Source: Flavobacteriales bacterium
GTDB lineage: Bacteria; Bacteroidota; Bacteroidia; Flavobacteriales_D; Crocinitomicaceae
Direction: 5' to 3'
NCBI GenBank assembly: GCA_947447525.1
Contig: CANFJL010000005.1
Location: 117,119 to 181,118, forward strand
Length of the DNA stretch: 64,000 bases
Shown: piece after piece, positions 9,219-17,714 of the stretch
Numbering within the stretch: position 1 is the first letter of the stretch
How the letters are laid out: every line of letters starts with the position of its first letter
Notes under the pieces: generated by a model
The model's database searches: none
The model's input: only the letters and a program-made list of their open reading frames with translations
Told to the model about the DNA's origin: nothing
Position numbers and translations under genes: made by a program

Positions 9219-10553
9219 TTAATGTAAAATTAAAAAAACTCCTATTCCAGCAAAGTAACCTATTATTGCGATCCAAGAGATGTGTTTCAAATACCAGATG
9301 AATGAAATATTTTCCATACCCATAGCAACCACACCTGCAGCAGAACCAATCAATAATATAGAACCGCCTGTCCCAGCAGTATAAGCAATTAAATGCCATA
9401 AGCTGGAGTCAATTGGAAATTGAAACATGCTAATACTTGCAGCTACTAGTGGGACATTGTCAATCACAGAGGAAGCCAATCCGAGAAGAACAATAAATGA
9501 TTTATCGGAAATAGATTGCGCTACCCAAGTCCCAAAATTAAGTATCATGCCACTTGATTCCATTGCAGCAATGGTCATTAATATTCCAAGAAAAAACAAA
9601 ACAGATGGAATTTCAATTTTTGTGAGTGCTTTCTTCGTAGGCCCGGGAATTGCATTAGATCCCTCCGTTTCATTTAATTGCATGGTAAATTTTCTCTTGC
9701 TTACTATTTCTGCAATTAGAGAAAACAAGGCCAATGAAAGCATCATCCCCATATAAGGTGGTAAATGAAATACGATTTTAGAAATGGGAACGAGCAGCAA
9801 TAAGATTAATCCTATGAATAACATAAAAGTTGCTTTGGGTGTACTTTCTTTCGCGACGGCAACATTAATATTCCCTTTTAATGCAGGAGAAAAGGATAGG
9901 ATACTGAGCGGAACAAGAAGACAGACTAAAGCGGGTAAGAAAGTACTGATTACTAAAGGCATGGTACTTACTTTTCCAGCAATCCACAACATAGTTGTCG
10001 TTATATCTCCAATCGGAGTCCATGCGCCTCCAGCATTTGCAGCAATTATTATGAGACCAGTATAGTAAAGTCTAGATTTTTTTTCAGTAATAATCTTACG
10101 CAGAATTGTAATTAATACAATGGTAGCGGTGAGGTTATCGATGAGGGCAGAAAGAAAAAAGCCAATTACGGCAATTACCCACAAGATCTTGACCTTATTT
10201 TTGGTTTGAATCCATTGTTGAAAGACACTAAAACCATCGAAATAATCTATGATCTCCACAATTGCCATGGCGCCAATCAGAAAGATTAAGATCTCAGCTG
10301 TTTTACCAAAATGATGTAATAAAGTAGATTCAATGAGCATGCTTTTAGCACCCATTAAATTCGGAATTACATTTATCAATTGTGTGCTATTGGGATCTAA
10401 CCAAAAAGTAATTGCTTCAGAATTCATTAACAGCAGCCCCCAAGTACAAGCCATCATCAGCAAAGCCGGTATTAGTTTGTCTATTTTAAGGGCATGTTCA
10501 AAAGTAATCGCAAGGTAACCTAGAATAAAAATTGCGAGAATAGAGATTACCAT
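9219..10553 (-). CDS. nhaD: NhaD-type sodium:proton antiporter
   Basis: A 444-residue polytopic membrane protein of the ion-transporter superfamily (NhaD/ArsB-like). Diagnostic segments are AIVEIIDYFDGFSVFQQWI, FFLSALIDNLTATIVLITILR (helix with the conserved Asn-Leu-Thr-Ala), AANAGGAWTPIGDITTTMLWI and SSVIDNVPLVAA, all typical of NhaD. It would exchange sodium or lithium for protons and help in salt and alkali tolerance. It starts 19 bases after the dehydrogenase gene upstream and is probably co-transcribed with it. Confidence 0.92.
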   Translation of the reverse strand: MVISILAIFILGYLAITFEHALKIDKLIPALLMMACTWGLLLMNSEAITFWLDPNSTQLINVIPNLMGAKSMLIESTLLHHFGKTAEILIFLIGAMAIVEIIDYFDGFSVFQQWIQTKNKVKILWVIAVIGFFLSALIDNLTATIVLITILRKIITEKKSRLYYTGLIIIAANAGGAWTPIGDITTTMLWIAGKVSTMPLVISTFLPALVCLLVPLSILSFSPALKGNINVAVAKESTPKATFMLFIGLILLLLVPISKIVFHLPPYMGMMLSLALFSLIAEIVSKRKFTMQLNETEGSNAIPGPTKKALTKIEIPSVLFFLGILMTIAAMESSGMILNFGTWVAQSISDKSFIVLLGLASSVIDNVPLVAASISMFQFPIDSSLWHLIAYTAGTGGSILLIGSAAGVVAMGMENISFIWYLKHISWIAIIGYFAGIGVFLILH

Positions 10554-10572
10554 AGCAATAATTTTAATCTTC

Positions 10573-11802
10573 TTACACGAGTTGCTTTAATGCAATTTCA
10601 AAGGCAGCTTTTGCAATTCCTGTTTTTCCTGAATGAACAGCATAAGTTTTTTGAAGTGCTTGTTGAATGATTAAACTGGTATCTTCAAAAATCCCTTTGT
10701 CGCTTATTACGCGAATATCATTACTCATCAGGTAGGCGAAAACTCTTGCCATTCCACAATTTGCAATAAAATCAGGAATTAATGATATCGAACTATCTGC
10801 TTTTTCAGCAATAGCACCAAAGAAAATTTCTGAATCAGCAAAAGGAACATTGGCACCTGATGAAATAACAGATACGCCAGCTTTGAGCATTCGATTCAAT
10901 TGCTCCTCGGTAATCATTCTACTTCCTGCACATGGGATAAAAATATCTGCTTGGGTATCCCAGATTTGCGCATTTACATCATCATAGCTTAATAAATTTG
11001 GATGCGATAGCGCAGTACCTTGTTTATTCAGAAACAAATCTTTTACTTCATCAAAGCTATATCCATCGGTATGGATTAATCCACCAAATCGATCGATAAT
11101 TCCAACGATTAAAGCACCTTTTTGAGATAAATAATATGCAGCGGAGGAACCAACATTTCCCCAACCTTGCACTATTACCTTCTTGCCTTTCAGTTCACCT
11201 CCCCAAATGGAATAATAATGAGCAATTGACATCGCTACACCATATCCAGTAATCATATCTGCGATTAAATATTTGCGGGCAATTAAGGGTGAATATTCTG
11301 GATCCTCAATTACTTTTGATACACCTTGTCTTAATTGACCAATTCTATTTATTTTTTGTGATTCTTTGGGTTGAAAATGACCGTTAAAAACTCCTTCTTG
11401 TGGATGCCATACGCCGCAATCTTCCGTCATAGGAATTACTTCATGAATTTCATCTACATTGAGATCCCCACCTGTTCCGTAGTAATGCTTAAGTAAAGGT
11501 GATACTGCACTGTACCATCTTCTTAATACGCCTTCTTTTCTTGGGTCCGTTGGGTCAAAATTAATACCCGATTTTGCTCCACCAATTGGAGGTCCTGCTA
11601 CAGTAAACTTTACTTCCATTGTTTTCGCTAAAGATTCGACTTCTCTTTTGTCTAATCCTTTTCGCATTCTTGTTCCTCCACCAGCAGCACCGCCTCGAAG
11701 ACTATTGATCACTACCCATCCTTCGGCTTCTGTTTCTGGATCTTTCCATTCAAAGACAATTTCAGGTCTTTTATTTTCAAATTTCTCTAGTAAATCTTTC
11801 AT
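10573..11802 (-). CDS. Glu/Leu/Phe/Val family dehydrogenase
   Basis: A 409-residue NAD(P)-dependent amino-acid dehydrogenase. The N-terminal catalytic half has AAGGGTRMRKGLDKREVESL and the lysine-containing VAGPPIGGAKSGINFDP; the second half carries the nucleotide-binding GWGNVGSSAAYYL and the conserved IPCAGSRMI. It oxidatively deaminates an amino acid such as glutamate, leucine or valine; the substrate cannot be fixed by eye. A TACTTTTG box on the minus strand at 11844-11837 is a good -7 element for its own promoter, although a clear -33 is not seen. nhaD follows after 19 bases. Confidence 0.88.
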   Translation of the reverse strand: MKDLLEKFENKRPEIVFEWKDPETEAEGWVVINSLRGGAAGGGTRMRKGLDKREVESLAKTMEVKFTVAGPPIGGAKSGINFDPTDPRKEGVLRRWYSAVSPLLKHYYGTGGDLNVDEIHEVIPMTEDCGVWHPQEGVFNGHFQPKESQKINRIGQLRQGVSKVIEDPEYSPLIARKYLIADMITGYGVAMSIAHYYSIWGGELKGKKVIVQGWGNVGSSAAYYLSQKGALIVGIIDRFGGLIHTDGYSFDEVKDLFLNKQGTALSHPNLLSYDDVNAQIWDTQADIFIPCAGSRMITEEQLNRMLKAGVSVISSGANVPFADSEIFFGAIAEKADSSISLIPDFIANCGMARVFAYLMSNDIRVISDKGIFEDTSLIIQQALQKTYAVHSGKTGIAKAAFEIALKQLV

Positions 11803-11836
11803 TATTCGGTATACATGAATTAATTATTGCAATACA

Positions 11837-11844
11837 CAAAAGTA
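11837..11844 (-). promoter_or_regulatory. candidate -7 box (TACTTTTG) for the amino-acid dehydrogenase gene
   Basis: Matches the Bacteroidota -7 consensus TAnnTTTG, 35 bases before the ATG at 11802. No good TTG was found at the usual spacing, so this is a tentative site. Confidence 0.4.
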
Positions 11845-11914
11845 GGGAATGCTAGCGTTTGCTTATGTATTTAGAACTTTAGTTACGAACAGCAGCTTTG
11901 TGTATAAGTGTATT

Positions 11915-12985
11915 TTAGGGCATATGCAATACTCCGGAAGTCACCTCTTTACGCGCACCTGTTGCTTGTGCATTGGTATTCGGTTTCCCCAATAAATATC
12001 GAAGGCCCAAGAAGGCAAAAATGATAGCCTCTTTATAGTCAATAATTGCAGGTGCAGGGATGATGATTTCCCCTGTATAATAATACTGCAGGCGCTCCAT
12101 TAAAAAATTATTTTTAGCACCACCTCCAGTAACAAAAACGCTTTTTAGGTTTTCTTCATTGAGTACTTTAGCAATCTGAATGGCTTCGTGCTCCACCAGA
12201 GTTCTCATCACAGCACTGGCTGTATTGTAGTGTTCCATCAAAGGAAGAAACTCTGCTTCTAACCATTCTGTTCCTAATGATTTTGGTGCTTTTTCTTTAT
12301 AATAATGTAAGTCATTAAAAAGAGATAAAAGGTGCTCGTCTAATGCGCCACTTTTGGCTATTTTCCCTTCATGATCATACTCTAAATCATACTTGTTTGC
12401 CATTAAATTAAGTGGAATATTTCCAGGTGAAATATCAAATGCCACCATTTTATCTTCTTTTTTAAAACTAATATTGGTAAATCCACCAATATTTAAAAAG
12501 GAACGGGCAGTATTTTTAAAAAGAAGCTCATCTCCAATGGGAACTAAAGGAGCTCCTTGTCCACCCGCTAGAATGTCCTTATTTCTAAAATCATTAATAA
12601 CCTTTATTCCAGTATGAAAAGCCAAGCTTGTTCCGCAACCAATTTGGGTCGAAAATCCAAGCGTAGGTTGATGAAAAATGGTTTGTCCGTGTGAAGCAAT
12701 AGCGGTAATATTTGCCTTGTCAATATGGTTAATTTCAATAAATCGATTCACTTCTAGGGCATAAAAAAGCCCGATTTTTTTATCCAGTTCAAATATTTTT
12801 CGTGCACTTAATGTTTCAATTTGATTGAGTTGGTCTAATAATTCGCTAGGGTAACAAACGGTTGAATAGCTTATTAAATCAAAAGAATACTCGTTTATAG
12901 CTACGTCAAAGCTAACCAAAGCTATATCCAATCCATCTTTAGAGGTACCAGACATTAAACCAATAATTTGAACCTTATCTGCCAT
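11915..12985 (-). CDS. anmK: anhydro-N-acetylmuramic acid kinase
   Basis: A 356-residue ASKHA-fold kinase that opens and phosphorylates 1,6-anhydro-MurNAc from recycled murein to give MurNAc-6-phosphate. The phosphate-binding loop GLMSGTSKDGLDIALV is at the N-terminus and the GGQGAPLVPIGDELLF, LNIGGFTNIS and VFVTGGGAKNNFLMERL motifs follow in family order. The ATG at 12985 is chosen because family members begin a few residues before the GLMSGTS motif; an ATG at 13003 would add six residues. Divergent from the acyl-CoA dehydrogenase gene, with 63 bases between. Confidence 0.94.
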   Translation of the reverse strand: MADKVQIIGLMSGTSKDGLDIALVSFDVAINEYSFDLISYSTVCYPSELLDQLNQIETLSARKIFELDKKIGLFYALEVNRFIEINHIDKANITAIASHGQTIFHQPTLGFSTQIGCGTSLAFHTGIKVINDFRNKDILAGGQGAPLVPIGDELLFKNTARSFLNIGGFTNISFKKEDKMVAFDISPGNIPLNLMANKYDLEYDHEGKIAKSGALDEHLLSLFNDLHYYKEKAPKSLGTEWLEAEFLPLMEHYNTASAVMRTLVEHEAIQIAKVLNEENLKSVFVTGGGAKNNFLMERLQYYYTGEIIIPAPAIIDYKEAIIFAFLGLRYLLGKPNTNAQATGARKEVTSGVLHMP

Positions 12986-13012
12986 TTTATGAAATAAAAG
13001 CACAAAATACGC

Positions 13013-13020
13013 TATTTTTG
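13013..13020 (+). promoter_or_regulatory. candidate -7 box (TATTTTTG) for the acyl-CoA dehydrogenase gene
   Basis: An exact match to TAnnTTTG on the plus strand, 29 bases before the ATG at 13049. The matching -33 TTG is not clear, so only the -7 box is claimed. Confidence 0.5.
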
Positions 13021-13048
13021 TAAAAGTAATACCAATATAAATAAGACT

Positions 13049-14191
13049 ATGAATTTCGAATTAACAGAAGAACAAATAGCGGTTCAAGAAGCAGCAAGAG
13101 ATTTCGCTCAAAATGTACTTAAGCCAGGGGTGATTGAAAGAGATAATCAGCAAAAATTTCCTGTTGAGGAGATTAAGCAATTGGCTGAACTTGGATTTAT
13201 GGGAATGATGGTGGATCCAAAATATGGCGGAAGCGGCATGGACACTTTATCCTATGTTTTGGCAATGGAAGAAATTTCTAAAGTTGATGCTTCAACTTCT
13301 GTTTGTATGTCTGTAAACAATTCATTAGTTTGTTGGGGTATTGAAAAATTTGGTACAGAAGAACAAAAACAAAAGTTTTTAATTCCGTTAGCAACAGGTG
13401 AAAAAATTGGGGCTTTTTGTTTGTCCGAACCAGAAGCTGGATCAGATGCCACTTCTCAACAAACCACAGCAATTGATAAGGGTGATCATTACCTTTTGAA
13501 TGGCACCAAAAATTGGATTACCAATGGTTCATCCGCATCAATCTATTTAGTTGTTGCTCAAACCAATAAAGAATTAGGTCACAAAGGAATTAATGTTCTG
13601 ATTGTGGAGCGTGGTATGGAGGGATTCATAGTAGGTGCAAAAGAAGATAAGTTAGGAATTAGAGGAAGTGATACCCATACTTTGCTTTTCAATGACGTTA
13701 AAGTTCCGAAAGAAAATAGAATTGGTGAGGACGGATTTGGATTCACCTTTGCAATGAAAGTTTTAAGTGGTGGAAGAATAGGTATTGCAGCACAAGCTTT
13801 GGGAATTGCAGGAGGAGCATTTGAATTGGCTTTAGCTTATTCAAAAGAAAGAAAAACTTTTGGCAAAGAAATCTATAAGCACCAGGCAATAGCCTTTAAG
13901 TTGGCCGATATGGCTACAGAAATTGAGGCTGCTAAATTATTAGTGTATCGCTCTGCATTGGACAAAGATAATGGTCGAAATTATGATCAATCTAGTGCAA
14001 TGGCCAAATTGTATGCTTCTAAGGTAGCGATGGAACAAACAGTGGAAGCGGTTCAAATACACGGTGGATATGGTTTTGTAAAAGAATACCATGTAGAACG
14101 CTTGATGAGAGACGCTAAAATCACTCAGATTTATGAGGGAACTTCAGAAATTCAGAAAATCGTTATTTCTAGAGGCTTACTTAAATCATAA
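13049..14191 (+). CDS. acyl-CoA dehydrogenase
   Basis: A 380-residue FAD enzyme of the short-chain acyl-CoA dehydrogenase type. It carries both family signatures: GAFCLSEPEAGSDA near residue 124 and the C-terminal QIHGGYGFVKEYHVERLMRD, followed by YEGTSEIQ, which holds the expected catalytic glutamate. It takes two hydrogens from the acyl-CoA alpha-beta bond and passes electrons to ETF; short-chain (butyryl-CoA) specificity is likely from overall similarity but not proven. Single gene, with its 3' end overlapping the peroxiredoxin gene on the other strand by six bases. Confidence 0.93.
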   Translation: MNFELTEEQIAVQEAARDFAQNVLKPGVIERDNQQKFPVEEIKQLAELGFMGMMVDPKYGGSGMDTLSYVLAMEEISKVDASTSVCMSVNNSLVCWGIEKFGTEEQKQKFLIPLATGEKIGAFCLSEPEAGSDATSQQTTAIDKGDHYLLNGTKNWITNGSSASIYLVVAQTNKELGHKGINVLIVERGMEGFIVGAKEDKLGIRGSDTHTLLFNDVKVPKENRIGEDGFGFTFAMKVLSGGRIGIAAQALGIAGGAFELALAYSKERKTFGKEIYKHQAIAFKLADMATEIEAAKLLVYRSALDKDNGRNYDQSSAMAKLYASKVAMEQTVEAVQIHGGYGFVKEYHVERLMRDAKITQIYEGTSEIQKIVISRGLLKS

Positions 14192-14638
14192 AGTTTTAAG
14201 TAAGGCTAAGGCCTTGTCGATATGACCATTTGGGTCTAACATAGAATTGTATATCCCACATACGATACCTTTTTTGTTGATGACATAACTCACCCTTCCA
14301 GGAAGTAATCCAAGTAAATTTGTCGGAACGCCAAAAAGCTTTCTAGCAATTTTGTGCTGATCGGCTATTAAATTAAAGTTCAATTGATATTTATTGGAGA
14401 ATTTTTTATGGGCAGCAACACTGTCTGAAGAAATTCCAATTACAGTAGCTCCTAGATCTAAAAATTCTTGATTCGCATCTCTAAAAGAGCATGCTTCAAT
14501 GGTACAGCCGCGCGTATTGTCTTTGGGATAGAAATAGATGACTATATTCTGCTTTCCAAGTATGGATCGGATGTCAAATAATACTCCATCTTGATTCGGT
14601 AATTCAAAAATGGGACAAGAATCGCCAATTGCTATCAT
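14186..14638 (-). CDS. bcp: thioredoxin-dependent peroxiredoxin (BCP/PrxQ type)
   Basis: A 150-residue peroxiredoxin. The active site YFYPKDNTRGCTIEACSFRD (about residues 36-55) holds the peroxidatic Cys45 with the resolving Cys50 five residues on, as in PrxQ. It reduces H2O2 and organic hydroperoxides with thioredoxin. Its ATG overlaps the photolyase stop by four bases, placing it last in the seven-gene carotenoid/photolyase operon. This fits a shared response to light and reactive oxygen. Confidence 0.92.
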   Translation of the reverse strand: MIAIGDSCPIFELPNQDGVLFDIRSILGKQNIVIYFYPKDNTRGCTIEACSFRDANQEFLDLGATVIGISSDSVAAHKKFSNKYQLNFNLIADQHKIARKLFGVPTNLLGLLPGRVSYVINKKGIVCGIYNSMLDPNGHIDKALALLKTL

Positions 14639-15972
14639 GATATTTCGTTTAGTGCTGTTTTATATCTATTAATTACTCGATCTCGAGCAAAAGTATGTTC
14701 AATTATTGGTTCAGGGTATTCTTTAGTATCAAATTCTGGAATCCATTTTTTTATGTACTCCATTTTAGGATCAAATTTTTGTTGTTGCAAGGTTGGGTTG
14801 AAAACTCTGAAATAAGGTGCTGCATCGCAACCACAACCAGCAGCCCATTGCCAACCACCGATGTTACTTGCCTCCTCATAATCTAATAATTTTTCAGCAA
14901 AATAAGCAGCGCCCCATTTCCAATCCAACAATAGATGTTTGCAAAGAAAACTAGCAACAACCATTCGAACTCTATTGTGCATGAACCCTGTTGTGTTGAG
15001 TTCCCTCATTCCCGCATCCACTAGGGGATAACCAGTTTTCCCTTCGCACCAAGCATTAAAGTGGATTTCATTATGTTCCCATTCTATTCTTTCGTATTTC
15101 ACTTTAAATGCCTGCTCCACGGATTGTGGAAAGTGATGAATGATCATTTGATAAAAGTCACGCCAAATCAACTCATTTAAGTATACTGAATTTTTAGTAA
15201 GGGCTACTTGAGCTAATTGTCTAATACTTATGGTGCCAAAGCGCAAATGAACACTTAGTTTACTTGTGCCTTTTATATAGGGCAAATCTCTTGTTTCATG
15301 ATAATTTTTCAGGATTTCGTTAGGAATGAGACGAGAAGGAAATTCTATTTTTTCATTTTCTTTAAATCCGAGATCCTCGAAAGAAAGCATTTTTTGAGCT
15401 GAAATAGGAGTCAATAATTGATCATAATAATTTTCAGTCGGGATACATGCATAATCTTGCCTTTTTAACTTTTCTCTCCATTTATTTGCATATGGAGTAT
15501 AGATCGTATAGGGCAATCCATCCCCTTTTGTTATCTCCTCTTTCTCAAAAATAACATGATCTTTTGCCCCAATAAATTTAATTTTGTTTTCTTCGAGCAG
15601 TTCGTAAATCCTTTTGTCTCTCTTAACTGCTTTTGGCTCATAATCCCTATTGGTGAATACTGTTTCAGCACCAAATTCAATTGCTAATTTTGGAATTAAT
15701 TCAATTGGATCGCCATATAAAACTAATAAATCAGCACCTAATGATTGATATTCTGCTTTTAATCGGGCTATTTCACGATAAATAAAAGTGACCCTTGCAT
15801 CCTCTTTGTTGGTAAGTAATTTTAGTATATTACTATCAAAAATAAATACAGATTGTATTTTATTTCCTGAAGTTAAGGCCTTGAAAAGCCCTGAATTATC
15901 AATAATTCTCAGATCTCTTCGATGCCAAAAAAGATTAACTTTATTGGAACTTTTTGAATTATTTTCCATCAT
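14635..15972 (-). CDS. phrB: deoxyribodipyrimidine photolyase (cryptochrome/photolyase family)
   Basis: A 445-residue photolyase with an N-terminal antenna-binding domain (starting NLFWHRRDLRI, residues about 1-135) and a C-terminal FAD domain (about 200-440). FAD and DNA-binding signatures are MHNRVRMVVASFLCKHLLLDW and NIGGWQWAAGCGCDAAPYFR, followed by RVFNPTLQQQKFDP, typical of class I CPD photolyases. It repairs UV-made cyclobutane dimers with blue light. It overlaps queD by 14 bases and bcp by four. A cryptochrome role cannot be excluded by sequence alone, but the conserved tail favours repair. Confidence 0.93.
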   Translation of the reverse strand: MMENNSKSSNKVNLFWHRRDLRIIDNSGLFKALTSGNKIQSVFIFDSNILKLLTNKEDARVTFIYREIARLKAEYQSLGADLLVLYGDPIELIPKLAIEFGAETVFTNRDYEPKAVKRDKRIYELLEENKIKFIGAKDHVIFEKEEITKGDGLPYTIYTPYANKWREKLKRQDYACIPTENYYDQLLTPISAQKMLSFEDLGFKENEKIEFPSRLIPNEILKNYHETRDLPYIKGTSKLSVHLRFGTISIRQLAQVALTKNSVYLNELIWRDFYQMIIHHFPQSVEQAFKVKYERIEWEHNEIHFNAWCEGKTGYPLVDAGMRELNTTGFMHNRVRMVVASFLCKHLLLDWKWGAAYFAEKLLDYEEASNIGGWQWAAGCGCDAAPYFRVFNPTLQQQKFDPKMEYIKKWIPEFDTKEYPEPIIEHTFARDRVINRYKTALNEIS

Positions 15973-16366
15973 AGAAAACGATATTGTTTTCTGTTTCCCA
16001 TAGCTTCAAACTTAGTCCATATTTAGACTCTAATTTGGCTCGTAGAATATTATAACATACCAAGGCTATATTTTCAACCGTTGGGTTTAGGTCTGCAAAT
16101 TCAATACAATCTAAGTTTAAGTTCCTATGGTCAAAGCGTTCCAAAATTTCTTCTTTGATGGTTTCTTTAAGTAATTTGAGATCAACTAAATATCCAGTTT
16201 CTGGATCAATGTTTCCTTCCACCCAAACTTCAAGGGTGTAGTTATGACCATGAAAATTTGGATTGTTACATTTTCCAAAGACAGCATTGTTTTTTTCATC
16301 CGACCAATCAGATCGAAAAAGCCTGTGAGCGGCATTAAAGGTGGTCCTTCTACAAACTTTCATCAT
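15959..16366 (-). CDS. queD: 6-pyruvoyl-tetrahydropterin synthase / QueD family protein
   Basis: A 135-residue T-fold enzyme. Zinc ligands are visible as His in FNAAHRLF (near residue 14) and the HGH pair in CNNPNFHGHNYTLEVWVEG (near residue 38-40), with the Cys of FGKCNNPN as the catalytic cysteine. DHRNLNLD and PTVENIA complete the family pattern. Activity could be 6-carboxy-tetrahydropterin synthesis (queuosine path) or a pterin-making step. The setting, overlapped by idi (4 bases) and photolyase (14 bases), suggests that it may supply a pterin used in the light response. That link is inference. Confidence 0.85.
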   Translation of the reverse strand: MMKVCRRTTFNAAHRLFRSDWSDEKNNAVFGKCNNPNFHGHNYTLEVWVEGNIDPETGYLVDLKLLKETIKEEILERFDHRNLNLDCIEFADLNPTVENIALVCYNILRAKLESKYGLSLKLWETENNIVFYDGK

Positions 16367-16881
16367 TGGAATTGAAATTTATCGATATATGAGGTAATAA
16401 TTATTTTGAACCAAATGGTAAAATCATTTGGATTCGCAAGCATTTGTTCTTTGAGATCTGGAAGACTTATCCATTTATAAGCTGCAACTTCTTCTGTATT
16501 GATTTTTGGATTTGAATTGGAATTTCCTAAAAACACATGATCCAGTTCATATTCTTCAATAGTTTCGTTAATGCGTTCTTTGTAGATAAATGAAAATTGT
16601 TCTATTAATTCACACTGCATTCCCATTTCTTCTTGCAACCTTCTGTTAGCCGCATCTAGGCTGGTTTCGTTAGGGTAGGGGTGACTGCAACAAGTATTGG
16701 TCCAAAGTCCAGGGGAGTGATATTTATCAAAAGCTCTTTGATGTATGAGCAATTCTTTTTGGTCATTGAAAATAAAAATTGAAAACGCGCGATGTAATGC
16801 TCCTTTTAAATGGGCTTCCAATTTTTCCATTGATCCAAGAACCTCATCTTTTTCATTGACAAGAATTACTTTTTGTATCAT
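16363..16881 (-). CDS. idi: isopentenyl-diphosphate delta-isomerase (type 1)
   Basis: A 172-residue Nudix-fold isomerase converting IPP to DMAPP, the starter for carotenoid and quinone chains. The active-site Cys lies in SPGLWTNTCCSHPYPNE (near residue 66) and the second motif in EEMGMQCELIEQFSF. It sits between crtB and queD, overlapping each by four bases, so precursor supply is switched together with carotenoid synthesis. Confidence 0.95.
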   Translation of the reverse strand: MIQKVILVNEKDEVLGSMEKLEAHLKGALHRAFSIFIFNDQKELLIHQRAFDKYHSPGLWTNTCCSHPYPNETSLDAANRRLQEEMGMQCELIEQFSFIYKERINETIEEYELDHVFLGNSNSNPKINTEEVAAYKWISLPDLKEQMLANPNDFTIWFKIIITSYIDKFQFQ

Positions 16882-17714
16882 AAGCTATTGAGGTTGTGAC
16901 GAACATATGAAGATAAAAGCAGTCTAAACTTTTTATTGTTAGGGATGCGGATTCTTTTATTCATTAGGGTTTCTGGCGAACTATTTTTTATTTTATTAAA
17001 TAATTTAAAATAATATACATACGCTAAATACACTCCTAATCTGGCTTTTTTTGGAAGTTGTATAATTCCTTCATATCCTAAAGAAAAATCTAATGAAATA
17101 TCCTTTTCAATTTCTTTTTTCGTAGCGTCATCAAAGGTATTGATATCAAATCCTGGGAAGTAGGCACGCCCTAGTTCATTATAATCCGCTTGTAGGTCTC
17201 TTAGAAAATTAATTTTTTGAAATGCAGAACCCAATTTCATTGCATTATGCTTGAGTCTTTCAAATTCTGCTGTATCTCCTTCTACAAAAACTTGCAAGCA
17301 CATTAATCCTACCACTTCAGCAGACCCAAGAATATATGTTTCATATTCAATTTGCTCATAATCTGTTGAATTTAAGTCCATTTCCATGGAATTTAAAAAA
17401 GTCTCAATAAGATCTAAGGGAATATTGTAAGTATTGACGGCCCATTGAAAACTATTCAATATTGGATTTAAAGAAATTTTTTCTTCAATAGCGCGATAGG
17501 TTTGTGTTTTAAAGTCAGCTAATAAGAATTCTTTATCGAATCCATGAAATGAATCTACAATTTCATCTGCAAATCTGACAAAACCATAGATGGCATAGAT
17601 TGGCTTTTGTATTTTTTTATTTAATAAACTAATTCCTAACGAAAAAGAAGTGCTGTATCTTTTAGTAGTTAATTGGCTTATTTCTTGACTTATGTCATCA
17701 AAAATCGACTTCAT
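16878..17714 (-). CDS. crtB: phytoene synthase
   Basis: A 278-residue squalene/phytoene synthase that joins two GGPP into phytoene. The first aspartate-rich site is FVRFADEIVDSFHG (near residue 46) and the second QKINFLRDLQADYNELGRAYFPG (near 165). It overlaps crtI by one base and idi by four. The operon has no cyclase or ketolase gene in this window, so the end product is not determined here. Confidence 0.94.
   Translation of the reverse strand: MKSIFDDISQEISQLTTKRYSTSFSLGISLLNKKIQKPIYAIYGFVRFADEIVDSFHGFDKEFLLADFKTQTYRAIEEKISLNPILNSFQWAVNTYNIPLDLIETFLNSMEMDLNSTDYEQIEYETYILGSAEVVGLMCLQVFVEGDTAEFERLKHNAMKLGSAFQKINFLRDLQADYNELGRAYFPGFDINTFDDATKKEIEKDISLDFSLGYEGIIQLPKKARLGVYLAYVYYFKLFNKIKNSSPETLMNKRIRIPNNKKFRLLLSSYVRHNLNSL

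Noticed and set aside
9427..10065. Two plus-strand frames opposite nhaD
   Set aside because: Composition and coverage fit a shadow of nhaD; no promoter or conserved motif.
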